Assembly: GCA_964514215.1 (NCBI GenBank)
Contig: CAZEPW010000054.1
Location: 1-25,136, forward strand
Length of the DNA: 25,136 nt
Source: CAYQUC01 sp964514215
GTDB lineage: Bacteria; Pseudomonadota; Gammaproteobacteria; UBA6429; Thiohalophilaceae
Direction: 5' to 3'
Both the position numbers and the translations under genes were made by a program. Each line of letters starts with the position of its first letter. Position 1 is the first letter of the stretch. The notes beneath the pieces were generated by a model. The model was not told the DNA's origin. It searched no databases and was given only the letters and a program-made list of their open reading frames with translations. Positions 1 to 8,209 of this stretch are shown here, piece after piece.

Positions 1-63
1 CTAACCGTTAAATCGGTATAAGAATAGTATTAGCGCAACGTGATTACTCTGAGGCTTTAACTT

Positions 64-105
64 TAGATTCCGACTTAAAAAATTATCAGAATGACGGTTT
101 TTTTT
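64..105 (+). repeat. Solitary palindromic repeat with T-run; possible terminator
   Basis: A hairpin pairs ATTCCGA (67-73) with TCAGAAT (86-92), with one mismatch. It is followed by GACGG and eight T (98-105). The flanks and loop resemble the reverse complement of the hairpin at 12124-12155, so I read it as a degenerate member of the same repeat family. The T-run means it could also end a plus-strand transcript entering from the left. The stem is weak, so termination is only a possibility. Bases 1-63 show nothing else recognisable. Confidence 0.5.
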
Positions 106-157
106 AATATTTGAGCTTTAATAAATAACAGTAACCCCTATACAAATCTCAAGTTAA

Positions 158-964
158 TTAAAATCCCATCCCCAAACTCAGCATCGTTAGAATTTGGCTG
201 CCGTCAATCGTAGCTGTACCACTACCGCCTCCAGTTTGGGTAATTCCGGTATTACCACTTAATTCTAAATCAATTATTTTAAACCGAACAAAAAATGATC
301 GGCCACGATCCAGCGCACGTAACCAAGTAGCGGAATAACTCATGGATCGATCGGTTGATTTTATTGTGTAAGGATCAAAACCCAGATCCTTAAAAGTAAT
401 TTCAGTATTTACCAATGATAATGACAACTCAAGGTTTATCGTTGACGTCGCACTTAAATTGATAGCATAACGACCACCAACAAACGGACCAAATTCATCG
501 ATAAAAACTTCATCACCATAATTACCGGTGCCAAATGTTAAACCACCATACAGACTAAGATTATCTTGAAACGAATAACCAGTATAAGCACTATTAAATG
601 TCCTTGAGATGACTTCTTGAGTATTGGTGGTGGTTATGGTGCTTGCCGAGCTGTCAAACACATCAACATCATAGCGAGCAACACTTTGCCCCGTAGCCAA
701 CGTATTAAAACCATAATAAAAACTTCCATCTAATACCGTTACACCAACTTCGATAGCAGAAATTTTAGGATTGGATGAAAGCTTGCGAGTATCACCACCA
801 AACGATCCACTGCCAACAGTATAGCGCTCATTAACATCAAGCTGCATGTTGATAGTTCCAACCGAAATTATAGTAATAACATCAACATCGTCATCGGCAT
901 AACTCATTATTGGGCTAACTAAACTTAACAAGAAAATAATTAGTGGCTGTTGTATTTTTTTCAT
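158..964 (-). CDS. Putative outer-membrane beta-barrel protein
   Basis: The 268-residue product begins with a clear signal peptide (MKKIQQPLIIFLL, cleavage probably after SYA near residue 24), so it is exported. The mature part alternates polar and hydrophobic residues, is rich in Gly, Ser, Thr and Tyr, and ends in Phe (GMGF). A terminal aromatic is typical of barrels inserted by the Bam machinery. I do not recognise the family. The ATG at 964 has a good Shine-Dalgarno sequence (AGGGAAG, about 6 nt away). The gene starts 43 bp after the caspase-like gene on the same strand, so the two are probably co-transcribed. The barrel assignment is inferred from composition and the C-terminus, not from a motif. 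Confidence 0.72.
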   Translation of the reverse strand: MKKIQQPLIIFLLSLVSPIMSYADDDVDVITIISVGTINMQLDVNERYTVGSGSFGGDTRKLSSNPKISAIEVGVTVLDGSFYYGFNTLATGQSVARYDVDVFDSSASTITTTNTQEVISRTFNSAYTGYSFQDNLSLYGGLTFGTGNYGDEVFIDEFGPFVGGRYAINLSATSTINLELSLSLVNTEITFKDLGFDPYTIKSTDRSMSYSATWLRALDRGRSFFVRFKIIDLELSGNTGITQTGGGSGTATIDGSQILTMLSLGMGF

Positions 965-1007
965 TGTCGCTTCCCTGTGCTGTATTCACTATAATACATA
1001 TATAAAA

Positions 1008-1904
1008 CTAAAATCCCATTGGTAATAATGTGCGATGTTTAAAATAAAACCGCTGCATTAACGAAGATGATTCCCATGGAATTTGCTTACCATTCGATTG
1101 TTTAGCGACACTGAGTCGAACTCGACGAAAAACTTCATCAATGGTTAATCCGGTTCGTTGCAGACTCTCTATTAAATTAGCGGTATAAGGGCTATTACGT
1201 CCTTGACCATCGATAGCTACTTTGCCAGGTGCCGTTGCAAAAGCAATTAAGGTGTTTGATGGTGCATCGAGCTTACTTAAACCGCTATCTAATTTTGGAA
1301 TATTAATTCTAATTAAACTTCTGTTTTTTTCCGTTGCAACCGAACGCGATTTAGGGCCAGCTTTATTTCCTGAACGAGCCCCTGCTGGATGGGCGTTTTT
1401 AAATGGGTTGTCCCGACACGCATCTAAAATAATTATATTGGTTGCATCACCAATAGTGCGTAAACCATTTAATAAATTTGAAACATCAAAACTTTGGCTT
1501 TTTATTTCTAGTTCTGAGCCTGCCTTAGTATCAGTGGGAATAAGATAATTACTACCTTCAAATTGCACACCATGACCAGCATAATAAAATAATCCAACAC
1601 CGCCATTTTTTTTGAGCTTGCTTATGAATTTTTTAATGCCATTTTGAATTTGAATTTTGGTTGCATTTTGAATTAATGTTGTTTCAAAATACAAACTCTT
1701 GAGTGTATTGGCCATATCAATAGAATCATTCTTAGGATTGTTTAATTGAGAGGCATATCGATAGTCACTATTCCCAATCACCAGTGCATAACGTTTGTCT
1801 GATTTAGAAATGGCGGGTGTTGTGAATGCCACAAAAAATATAAGCAAACCTAATGCAACAAATACTCTATATATAGTATGAATGTTAGCCACCAAAAACC
1901 CCAA
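1008..1904 (-). CDS. Secreted caspase-like (peptidase C14) protein
   Basis: The protein has 298 residues counted from TTG. After an N-terminal hydrophobic segment (about 12-33, signal peptide or anchor) comes a caspase/metacaspase fold. YALVIGNSDY (39-48) is the first strand, YYAGHG carries the likely catalytic His111, and ILDACRDNPF carries the likely catalytic Cys163. A p10-like part follows, with FATAPG and the SPYT segment (about 238-241) through the closing strand. The linker between the two halves (about 170-210) is long and rich in Lys, Arg and Ser, which could allow autoprocessing. No ATG is available: a stop codon directly precedes the TTG at 1904. GTG at 1892, which follows GGGG, is an alternative start that keeps the signal peptide. 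Substrate and role are unknown. Family members without extra domains are often described only as caspase family proteins. Confidence 0.88.
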   Translation of the reverse strand: MGFLVANIHTIYRVFVALGLLIFFVAFTTPAISKSDKRYALVIGNSDYRYASQLNNPKNDSIDMANTLKSLYFETTLIQNATKIQIQNGIKKFISKLKKNGGVGLFYYAGHGVQFEGSNYLIPTDTKAGSELEIKSQSFDVSNLLNGLRTIGDATNIIILDACRDNPFKNAHPAGARSGNKAGPKSRSVATEKNRSLIRINIPKLDSGLSKLDAPSNTLIAFATAPGKVAIDGQGRNSPYTANLIESLQRTGLTIDEVFRRVRLSVAKQSNGKQIPWESSSLMQRFYFKHRTLLPMGF

Positions 1905-1939
1905 TTACGTTAAACTTTATGGCAGCTAGATACTCATAG

Positions 1940-1967
1940 ATTATATGTCAATTAATGTTCGTATCAA
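1940..1967 (-). promoter_or_regulatory. Sigma70-like promoter of the caspase-like gene
   Basis: Read on the minus strand, TTGATA (1967-1962) and a perfect TATAAT (1945-1940) are separated by 16 nt. This puts the transcription start about 30-40 nt before the caspase-like gene. The -35 lies inside the second of two identical TTGATAC heptamers (1974-1980 and 1961-1967, 13 nt apart), which could be a tandem operator for a winged-helix regulator such as the one encoded just upstream. The promoter is seen directly; the operator role is inferred. Confidence 0.55.
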
Positions 1968-2032
1968 TATAATGTATCAATCACAACCTTTTGGAAATAA
2001 TACCATTATCTTTACAGAATCTGAAATAACCA

Positions 2033-2542
2033 TTACCAATCTCTCGATGAAAATAAATAGCCCTTACCTCTGATTGACTTTATTTTTAATTGCGAAAGGC
2101 AATCATCACCCAATTTTTTACGGATACGTGACACGGTATTGTCTATTGATCGATTTAAGCCATCATATTCTGTTTTTAAAATAGTTTCATGCAAGGTATC
2201 TCGACTTACTATTTCATCATGATTTTCAACGAGTAACATCAATAAACTGAATTCATTTGCCGATAATTCCACTAGCTGCGTATTTAGTGTCACTTTGGCC
2301 GATTTTTTTTCGATACACAGCGCACCAAATTCAATTTTATCACGTTTTATGGGGGTAACAGTCGGTATAGTAATACTGGATTGTGTCATAAGTGACGATC
2401 CTCGAATTAGATTTCGTACAATATCAAGTCCATTTGAAAATTCCCTATCCTCAATACAACGCTCAATATTTTTTAGTTTAAGCATCAATGAAGCATCAAT
2501 TGAAGTTAAATACGGCATCGTTGTAGTTGCTAAATATCCCAT
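2033..2542 (-). CDS. OmpR-type winged-helix regulator lacking a receiver domain
   Basis: The protein has 169 residues. Residues about 70-167 form an OmpR/PhoB-type C-terminal DNA-binding domain: LSANEFSLLMLL is the first helix region, RSIDNTVSRIRKKLGDD (131-147) the recognition helix, and IKSIRGKGYLFS the wing. The N-terminal 60 residues do not look like a phosphoacceptor receiver: the conserved Asp and Lys positions are missing and the segment is half the usual length. There is no membrane segment, so it is not ToxR-like. It is probably a cytoplasmic transcription factor controlled by something other than phosphorylation. The ATG at 2542 is supported by AAGGA. It lies 128 bp upstream of the caspase-like gene on the same strand, and the Sel1 gene diverges from it, so either could be its target. 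Confidence 0.82.
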   Translation of the reverse strand: MGYLATTTMPYLTSIDASLMLKLKNIERCIEDREFSNGLDIVRNLIRGSSLMTQSSITIPTVTPIKRDKIEFGALCIEKKSAKVTLNTQLVELSANEFSLLMLLVENHDEIVSRDTLHETILKTEYDGLNRSIDNTVSRIRKKLGDDCLSQLKIKSIRGKGYLFSSRDW

Positions 2543-2730
2543 AATTGTTCCTTGTTTGATTTGTTACTTTATGTAGATGGACAATTTTTTAAAACCAAAC
2601 AAGAAATAATTAAAAAAATTCAATTAATGGAATTGTAAGAATTGTATAACAAATACTCAATTACAACATTTTATGTATATGCTGTTTAGCAACACAAAAA
2701 TATTTTTTTTCTATTCCAAAGGAGAGCAAC

Positions 2731-3555
2731 ATGAAAAAGTACTCAAGCAAAATCATTTCAACATTATTTACTGTTAATATTTTATTACTATCGCAACTAG
2801 CCAGTGCTGCGGATTTTAGTAAACAAGGACTAACAGCAATGGAAAACAATAAGCCAGAAAAGGCCATTGAATATTTTCAAAAAGGCGCAAAGGCAGGTGA
2901 AGCTGAATCGCATTTTTATCTTGGACGTATGTACGAAAGTGGAATTGGTTTAGATCAAAACATGACACTCGCAATGGAACTCTACCAAAAAGCAGCCGAC
3001 AAAAAATATGCCCGGGCAATTAACCAACTTGGTTTATTACACCTCGGCGCACCCGGTGTGTTACAAAATTTTAACAAAGCCGTTGTCTATTTAAGCAAGG
3101 CTGCTGATATTGGTAATTCAGAAGCACAATTTAATTACGCTAGCTTATTACTTGATGGCAAAGTCACCAAAATGGATCCAACGCGCGCTAACGAGTTATT
3201 AAAAAAATCAGCTAAGCAAGGGTATGTGCCTGCACAATTACGTCTGGCTCGTAATTATCAAGTGGGTGTCGGTTTCAAGAAAAATGCCGATTTAACTTTT
3301 TATTGGTTTAACCGCGCCGCAACCCAGGGTAATCCATTTGCCTTATACCAAGTTGGCTTGCGATATAAAAATGGCGAAGGTGTTGAAAAAGATTCCGTGC
3401 AGGCACACAAATATTTAAACATATCGTTAGCTCAGGGCTATCAGGCAGCAATGCAAGATTTACAGGGCTTAACCGAAATATTATCACGCAAGCAATTACT
3501 CAAAGCTCAAAAAGAAGCAAAACTTTGGCGCGCTCAAGTTAAAACTAAAGGTTAA
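2731..3555 (+). CDS. Secreted Sel1-repeat (TPR-like) protein
   Basis: The 274-residue protein has a signal peptide (1-26, ending LASAA). About five Sel1-like repeats of 36-38 residues follow (about 40-240), recognisable from recurring patterns such as ESHFYLGRMYESGIG, AINQLGLLHLG and ALYQVGLRYKNGEG. The tail from about 248 is charged and helical. Sel1 repeats form alpha-solenoids that bind other proteins, and here that would happen in the periplasm. The start is firm: AAAGGAGAG lies 7 nt before the ATG at 2731. It diverges from the winged-helix regulator across 188 bp and ends in its own strong terminator, so it is probably a single-gene transcript. Its partner protein is not evident. Confidence 0.85.
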   Translation: MKKYSSKIISTLFTVNILLLSQLASAADFSKQGLTAMENNKPEKAIEYFQKGAKAGEAESHFYLGRMYESGIGLDQNMTLAMELYQKAADKKYARAINQLGLLHLGAPGVLQNFNKAVVYLSKAADIGNSEAQFNYASLLLDGKVTKMDPTRANELLKKSAKQGYVPAQLRLARNYQVGVGFKKNADLTFYWFNRAATQGNPFALYQVGLRYKNGEGVEKDSVQAHKYLNISLAQGYQAAMQDLQGLTEILSRKQLLKAQKEAKLWRAQVKTKG

Positions 3556-3563
3556 TAACCGCT

Positions 3564-3603
3564 CCAGTTTGTAGTTAAAATTAACTACAAACTGGTCATT
3601 TTT
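3564..3603 (+). terminator. Rho-independent terminator after the Sel1 gene
   Basis: A perfect 15-bp inverted repeat (CCAGTTTGTAGTTAA at 3564-3578, its complement at 3581-3595) is followed by TCA and five T (3599-3603). In practice the loop would open to 4-6 nt. It begins 8 nt after the Sel1 stop codon and lies before the TpsB gene. The TpsB gene therefore needs its own start site or readthrough. Confidence 0.85.
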
Positions 3604-3623
3604 AACATTATAAAATTATAATT

Positions 3624-5396
3624 ATGACGAAAAATATTCAAAAAACGACTATGGTGACTGCGTTAAACGTTTTTGCTTTAACTCAAATATTATTACTAAC
3701 GTCAATACTAAGCGCTCCGATTAATGCTGCGCCGCAAGTTAATCCTACGATAATACAGCAAAATCGCGAACAACAAAAATTACTTGAAAGTGATGTAAAT
3801 AAACGTCTTAAAAAACGGCAAAGTGTTGATTCAGGTAAACTACAATTAAAGAATATTTTATTATTACCTAAAGGACAATGTCATATTGTAAAACAAATAT
3901 TTGCATATGGTGCCGATAAAATACCAAGCTCCAAACTACAATCCATTATAAATTCAAATTTAAACCAGTGTCTCAATAATAGTAAAATAACAAAACTCGT
4001 TACCGAAATTCAAAACTGGTATCTTAAAGCAGGTTTTATCACCACCCGGGTAACCGTCAAAAACCCTCAAAACAGTTTTTCCGAAAAAGGTAATCTTGAA
4101 CTCTGGGTTTACGAAGGACAAATCGGTGAGTTCATATTAAATAACAACAGTAACGTTGACAACTCAAGAATTAAAACCGCCTTTCCTATTGGCACGGGTG
4201 ATATTTTAAATATTCACGATCTTGATCAAGGATTAGAACAGCTTAATAAATTATTTTCACAAAAATTTAAAATGCAAATAAAACCCGCAACTCGACCGGG
4301 TTATAGTGATATTGTATTAATTGAATTAACGGCAACAACAAAAATAACACAACAGATAGTTTTTAATTACACTAACGGCGGAACCAAATCAACGGGGGAA
4401 GATCTTTATAATATAAAATATAGCAAAGAAAATTTATTGGGTCTTAATGATTCTATTTCGGTGTCATTACAGCAAGCACTTCCCGACATCAGCAATAAAA
4501 GTGAATCGATTCGCATTAATGCTAATGTTCCTTATGGCTATTGGAATTTTAAATTCAATTATAATCTAGGCAGTACCATACGCACCATTAATAGCAACAC
4601 TATACCATTTAAATCAAAAAGTGATATCCAAACAACCCAGTTGTCAGCAAGCAGAGTGTACTCAAGAACTCAAAAGAGTAAACTTGAACTAAATTCAATG
4701 ATTGAATTTAGTGATCGTAAGAGCTTTATTAATGATACCTTGATTACGGTCTCATCAAGACAAATAGCATCAGTTGATTTTGGTTTGCTCTACACACGTT
4801 ATTTTCAAAATTCAACATTAATATTATCACCCAGCATTTCAAATGGTGTGGCATTATTTGGTGCCATTAAGGACGCAGCCGATATCAATAAAAACCAAGC
4901 ACACGCTGAATATAATATCATCAAGCTCTATAGCTATTACCGCTATCAAATTTTTCCTTTTTCTCGTTATCGATTTTATTTACAAAATTCAATCAACGTT
5001 CAATATTCGGATAAGGCGTTATACGGTGAAAAACAATTTGTTCTCGGTGGTGAATATTCTATACGAGGATTTAAGGAAAACGTGATGTCGAGTGATAGTG
5101 GTATATCAATGCGTAATGACATCATTTTACCCATTGGTCATTGGATGTTACCTTGGATTAAAAAGCCATTAATAGCACCATTAACACTTAAATTTCATTA
5201 CGACATTGGAGAGGGATATCCGTTTGTTGACGGCAAACGTAAATCAATATCGGGATGGGCTATTGGGATTAATTATAATTATAAGTGGTTTACTGTTTCG
5301 TTAACATCGGCTGCACCAATAATTAATCCAGATATTTTTGTGGAAAAACAAAGTCGCGTTACCTATTTAAATTTTAATGCTAACTTTCTATTTTAA
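3624..5396 (+). CDS. TpsB/ShlB-FhaC family two-partner-secretion transporter
   Basis: The 590-residue protein is an Omp85-type outer-membrane pore that would export a TpsA exoprotein. A signal peptide (about 1-36) precedes a helical linker (about 40-66). POTRA 1 (about 75-172) holds the Cys86/Cys116 pair common in this family, and POTRA 2 (about 175-235) includes DLDQGLEQLN. A 16-strand-type barrel fills the rest. LGGEYSIRGF near residue 475 is the conserved L6 VRGY/F element, and the chain ends in Phe. The length matches the family. No Shine-Dalgarno sequence precedes the ATG at 3624; a second ATG at 3651 is also unsupported and would still leave a signal peptide. No TpsA gene lies next to it in this window, which is unusual. 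Confidence 0.9.
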   Translation: MTKNIQKTTMVTALNVFALTQILLLTSILSAPINAAPQVNPTIIQQNREQQKLLESDVNKRLKKRQSVDSGKLQLKNILLLPKGQCHIVKQIFAYGADKIPSSKLQSIINSNLNQCLNNSKITKLVTEIQNWYLKAGFITTRVTVKNPQNSFSEKGNLELWVYEGQIGEFILNNNSNVDNSRIKTAFPIGTGDILNIHDLDQGLEQLNKLFSQKFKMQIKPATRPGYSDIVLIELTATTKITQQIVFNYTNGGTKSTGEDLYNIKYSKENLLGLNDSISVSLQQALPDISNKSESIRINANVPYGYWNFKFNYNLGSTIRTINSNTIPFKSKSDIQTTQLSASRVYSRTQKSKLELNSMIEFSDRKSFINDTLITVSSRQIASVDFGLLYTRYFQNSTLILSPSISNGVALFGAIKDAADINKNQAHAEYNIIKLYSYYRYQIFPFSRYRFYLQNSINVQYSDKALYGEKQFVLGGEYSIRGFKENVMSSDSGISMRNDIILPIGHWMLPWIKKPLIAPLTLKFHYDIGEGYPFVDGKRKSISGWAIGINYNYKWFTVSLTSAAPIINPDIFVEKQSRVTYLNFNANFLF

Positions 5397-5468
5397 TCTG
5401 AGATTTGTGTAAAACAACATTATTGCCACAAACACCACCATACGCGCATGCATTTTACTGAAAACGCT

Positions 5469-5502
5469 AGCGGTTTCCCGCTAAAATCGGGCAGGAATGG
5501 CG
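5469..5502. repeat. Degenerate solitary palindromic repeat
   Basis: TTTCCCGCTAAAATCGGGCA followed by GGAATGGCG matches, with several changes, the repeat core found at 12016-12040 and 13488-13512. It lies in the 237-bp gap between the TpsB and chemoreceptor genes. The rest of that gap shows no gene; an AT-rich stretch before 5634 may hold the chemoreceptor promoter, but I see no clear boxes. Confidence 0.5.
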
Positions 5503-5633
5503 TGTGACTTCTTATGCGCAGCCCAAGTTTTAGCTAGCTTAGAGCACTCAAAACCACAAAAATGTGCTTAATATTATGCCAAAAATGCCGAAAACATGAC
5601 AATAAACTACAAATAGTCATGAGTTAATACCCT

Positions 5634-7964
5634 ATGAAAATAAAGCAAAAAATACTAATTGGTGCCTCGTCCTTAGTTTTAATTGCAACATTATCCAGTG
5701 CGATAATATTGAGTTCAATTGCGGTTAATGATGCCAGCGATGCGCTTAACTCTCAAATTAAAAATAATTTAACCGCTGTGCGCAGTAGTACAAAAATTGC
5801 TATCGAAAGCTATTTTGAAACCATCAATAATCAAATTATAACATTTTCAAATGATCGAATGATCATTGAAGCGGCAATCAGTTTCAAAGATGCTTTTACA
5901 GACTATAAATCCGATTTGTCGATTACGGATATTTCGAGTTATCGAGCTCAGCTAAAACACTATTATAAAGATGAATTTAATGTCGAATACGCTAATCGTA
6001 ATAATGGTAAGGTTTCTGATGTTGATGCCTTGGTTAAGCAACTCGATGATGAAAGTGTATTACTCCAATACGCTTATATAAAAGCAAATAAACACCCACT
6101 GGGAGAAAAGGACAAATTAATTTCGCTCAATAACCAAACTCAGTACGATAGTTTACATAGCCGCTACCATCCACATATAAAAGATTTTTTAGATAAATTT
6201 GGTTATTACGATATCTTTATCGTGCACCCCGACACTGGTGATATTATTTATTCCGTCTTTAAAGAACTCGATTATTCAACATCACTAAAAACTGGTGCCT
6301 TTAGTAGAACGGGGATTGGTGACGTTTTTAACAAAGCAAATTCATTAACAAATACCGAGCAATTTGTTATTAGTGATTTTGCATCTTATCAGCCATCTTA
6401 TGAAGATCCGGCCTCTTTTATTGCTTCACCAATATTTGATGGCACAAAAAAAGTCGCGATTCTAATATTCCAAATGCCTATCGATCGTATAAATTCGGTG
6501 ATGACCCACCACAAAAAATGGAAAGAAAGTGGTCTCGGTGAGAGTGGTGAAACGTATTTAGTTGCTAAAGATAAAACATTACGCAGCATGAGTCGATTTT
6601 TAATTGAAGACCCTAAAGGTTATTTTTCTGCTCTCAAAAAAACCGGTATGAATAGTGACTTATTGAATAAAATCAAAGCTAAACAAACATCCATCGCATT
6701 ACAACCTGCCAACACACCCGGTGTAACTGATGCGCTTGCTGGTAATACCGGATTCGATATTTTTCCTGATTATCGGAATGTTCCAGTTTTATCTGCTTAT
6801 GCGCCATTAGACATAAAGGGATTACAGTGGGTCGTCATGAGTGAAATTGATGAAGCAGAAGCTTACGCTTCAATTAAAGCAATGAAGTTCGATATCAATA
6901 TGGTTGCTGTGATTTTATGCATTGTATTAGTCGTTATCGGTGCGGGTGTTAGTTGGTTATTTGCCGGATATTTAGTTCGCCCTTTAAATGAAGTGGTTAG
7001 TGCAGTGCAAGATATCGCAAAAGGTGAAGGCGACTTAACCCAACGGCTTAATTATTCACAAAATGATGAATTAGGTGATTTATCCAATAACGTAAATTTA
7101 TTAATGGAAAAACTACAACTCATATTAGGAGAAATGTCTCAATTAATAAACAGCTTAGCCGATTCTTCGGCACAGTTGCAATCGGTGGCTAATACAACAA
7201 CTTCTGGTATACAGGGTCAGCAAATGCAGGTTGAACAACTGGCAACAGCGATGAATCAAATGACAGCAACGGTTCAAGAAGTTGCTCAAAGCGCACGAAA
7301 TGCCGCCCAAGGTGCTGAAACCGCAAAAAATCATACTGCTGTTGGATTTGAAATCATGAACAAAAGTATTGCCGAAATCGATGCATTAGCCAATAAAGTA
7401 ACAAGTGCATCTGATGTTATCCAGAATTTAGCCAGTGATACAGAAACAATTGGTAGTGTACTTGATGTTATAAAAAGCATTGCAGAACAAACCAATTTGT
7501 TGGCATTAAATGCCGCGATTGAAGCTGCACGAGCCGGTGAACAGGGACGCGGTTTTGCCGTTGTTGCTGATGAAGTTCGCACCTTGGCATCTCGAACCCA
7601 AGAATCTACAAATGAAATAGAAACAATGATCGAACAATTACAATCGGCTTCTAAAAAAGCCGTTAGCGAAATGCAAAGCAGCCGGGAAAGTGCCATTGCC
7701 GGTAAAGAAAAAATGGCCGAAACCGGTAATGCCTTATCAACCATTCGCGATGCAGTTGATTCTATTTCAGATTTAAATTTTCAAATCGCCAGTGCATCCG
7801 AGCAACAAAGTGCGGTCGCTGAAGAAATTAATAGCAATGTGGTCAACATTAGTACCAGTGGTGAAGCAACGGCATCAGGCGCATCACAAACATCAGAATC
7901 TAGCGAACAACTTTCAGAAGTTGCACACCGACTACAAGAACTGGTACAGCAATTTAAAGTATAA
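5634..7964 (+). CDS. Methyl-accepting chemotaxis protein
   Basis: The 776-residue protein is an inner-membrane chemoreceptor. TM1 spans about 7-29. A large periplasmic sensor (about 30-420) has a helical N-terminal half and a Cache-like second half; its ligand cannot be read from sequence. TM2 spans about 424-446, followed by HAMP (about 447-500, RPLNEVVSAV then GEGDLTQRL). The cytoplasmic coiled coil has the highly conserved hairpin tip with EQTNLLALNAAIEAARAGE and GRGFAVVADEVR (about 617-650), which contacts CheW and CheA. There is no C-terminal CheR/CheB-docking pentapeptide; the chain ends LVQQFKV. No che or flagellar genes are adjacent, so it is a stand-alone receptor. The start at 5634 has only a weak ribosome site. 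Confidence 0.95.
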   Translation: MKIKQKILIGASSLVLIATLSSAIILSSIAVNDASDALNSQIKNNLTAVRSSTKIAIESYFETINNQIITFSNDRMIIEAAISFKDAFTDYKSDLSITDISSYRAQLKHYYKDEFNVEYANRNNGKVSDVDALVKQLDDESVLLQYAYIKANKHPLGEKDKLISLNNQTQYDSLHSRYHPHIKDFLDKFGYYDIFIVHPDTGDIIYSVFKELDYSTSLKTGAFSRTGIGDVFNKANSLTNTEQFVISDFASYQPSYEDPASFIASPIFDGTKKVAILIFQMPIDRINSVMTHHKKWKESGLGESGETYLVAKDKTLRSMSRFLIEDPKGYFSALKKTGMNSDLLNKIKAKQTSIALQPANTPGVTDALAGNTGFDIFPDYRNVPVLSAYAPLDIKGLQWVVMSEIDEAEAYASIKAMKFDINMVAVILCIVLVVIGAGVSWLFAGYLVRPLNEVVSAVQDIAKGEGDLTQRLNYSQNDELGDLSNNVNLLMEKLQLILGEMSQLINSLADSSAQLQSVANTTTSGIQGQQMQVEQLATAMNQMTATVQEVAQSARNAAQGAETAKNHTAVGFEIMNKSIAEIDALANKVTSASDVIQNLASDTETIGSVLDVIKSIAEQTNLLALNAAIEAARAGEQGRGFAVVADEVRTLASRTQESTNEIETMIEQLQSASKKAVSEMQSSRESAIAGKEKMAETGNALSTIRDAVDSISDLNFQIASASEQQSAVAEEINSNVVNISTSGEATASGASQTSESSEQLSEVAHRLQELVQQFKV

Positions 7965-8052
7965 CCACCTGAAATTCAAACAAGGTAAGACATGCCATTT
8001 GGATAACGTGGACTGCACATAAAGATTTAGACTTTCATTGGATATTTTTAGA

Positions 8053-8080
8053 TGTGGCACTGACGTTAATCAGTGCTACA
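8053..8080. other. Hairpin between convergent chemoreceptor and ppsA genes
   Basis: An 11-bp stem (TGTGGCACTGA at 8053-8063 with TCAGTGCTACA at 8070-8080, one G-T pair) encloses a 6-nt loop. It lies between the convergent ends of the chemoreceptor gene and ppsA. No clear T-run follows on either strand, so a terminator role is plausible from position only. The rest of 7965-8209 shows nothing recognisable. Confidence 0.4.
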
Positions 8081-8209
8081 AATAAAATGAAAACCACAAC
8101 TGAAACCAGCAGCCAGTTTTATTGAAATTATATAAATCCTTTTATAACATCCATCCTTGAGTGTTTATGTTAAATCAATTACTCACTACTTGCATTAGTT
8201 ATTTTACAT

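Noticed and set aside
1222..1548. ORF on the plus strand opposite the caspase-like gene
   Set aside because: The opposite strand has a clear C14 domain with both catalytic residues; this ORF has no recognisable motif.
7331..7744. 137-codon minus-strand ORF inside the chemoreceptor gene
   Set aside because: It is antisense to the highly conserved signalling hairpin, whose codon pattern leaves the other strand open.
7792..8022. ORF overlapping the 3' end of the chemoreceptor gene
   Set aside because: It is in another frame of the receptor gene, low in complexity, and lacks a ribosome site.
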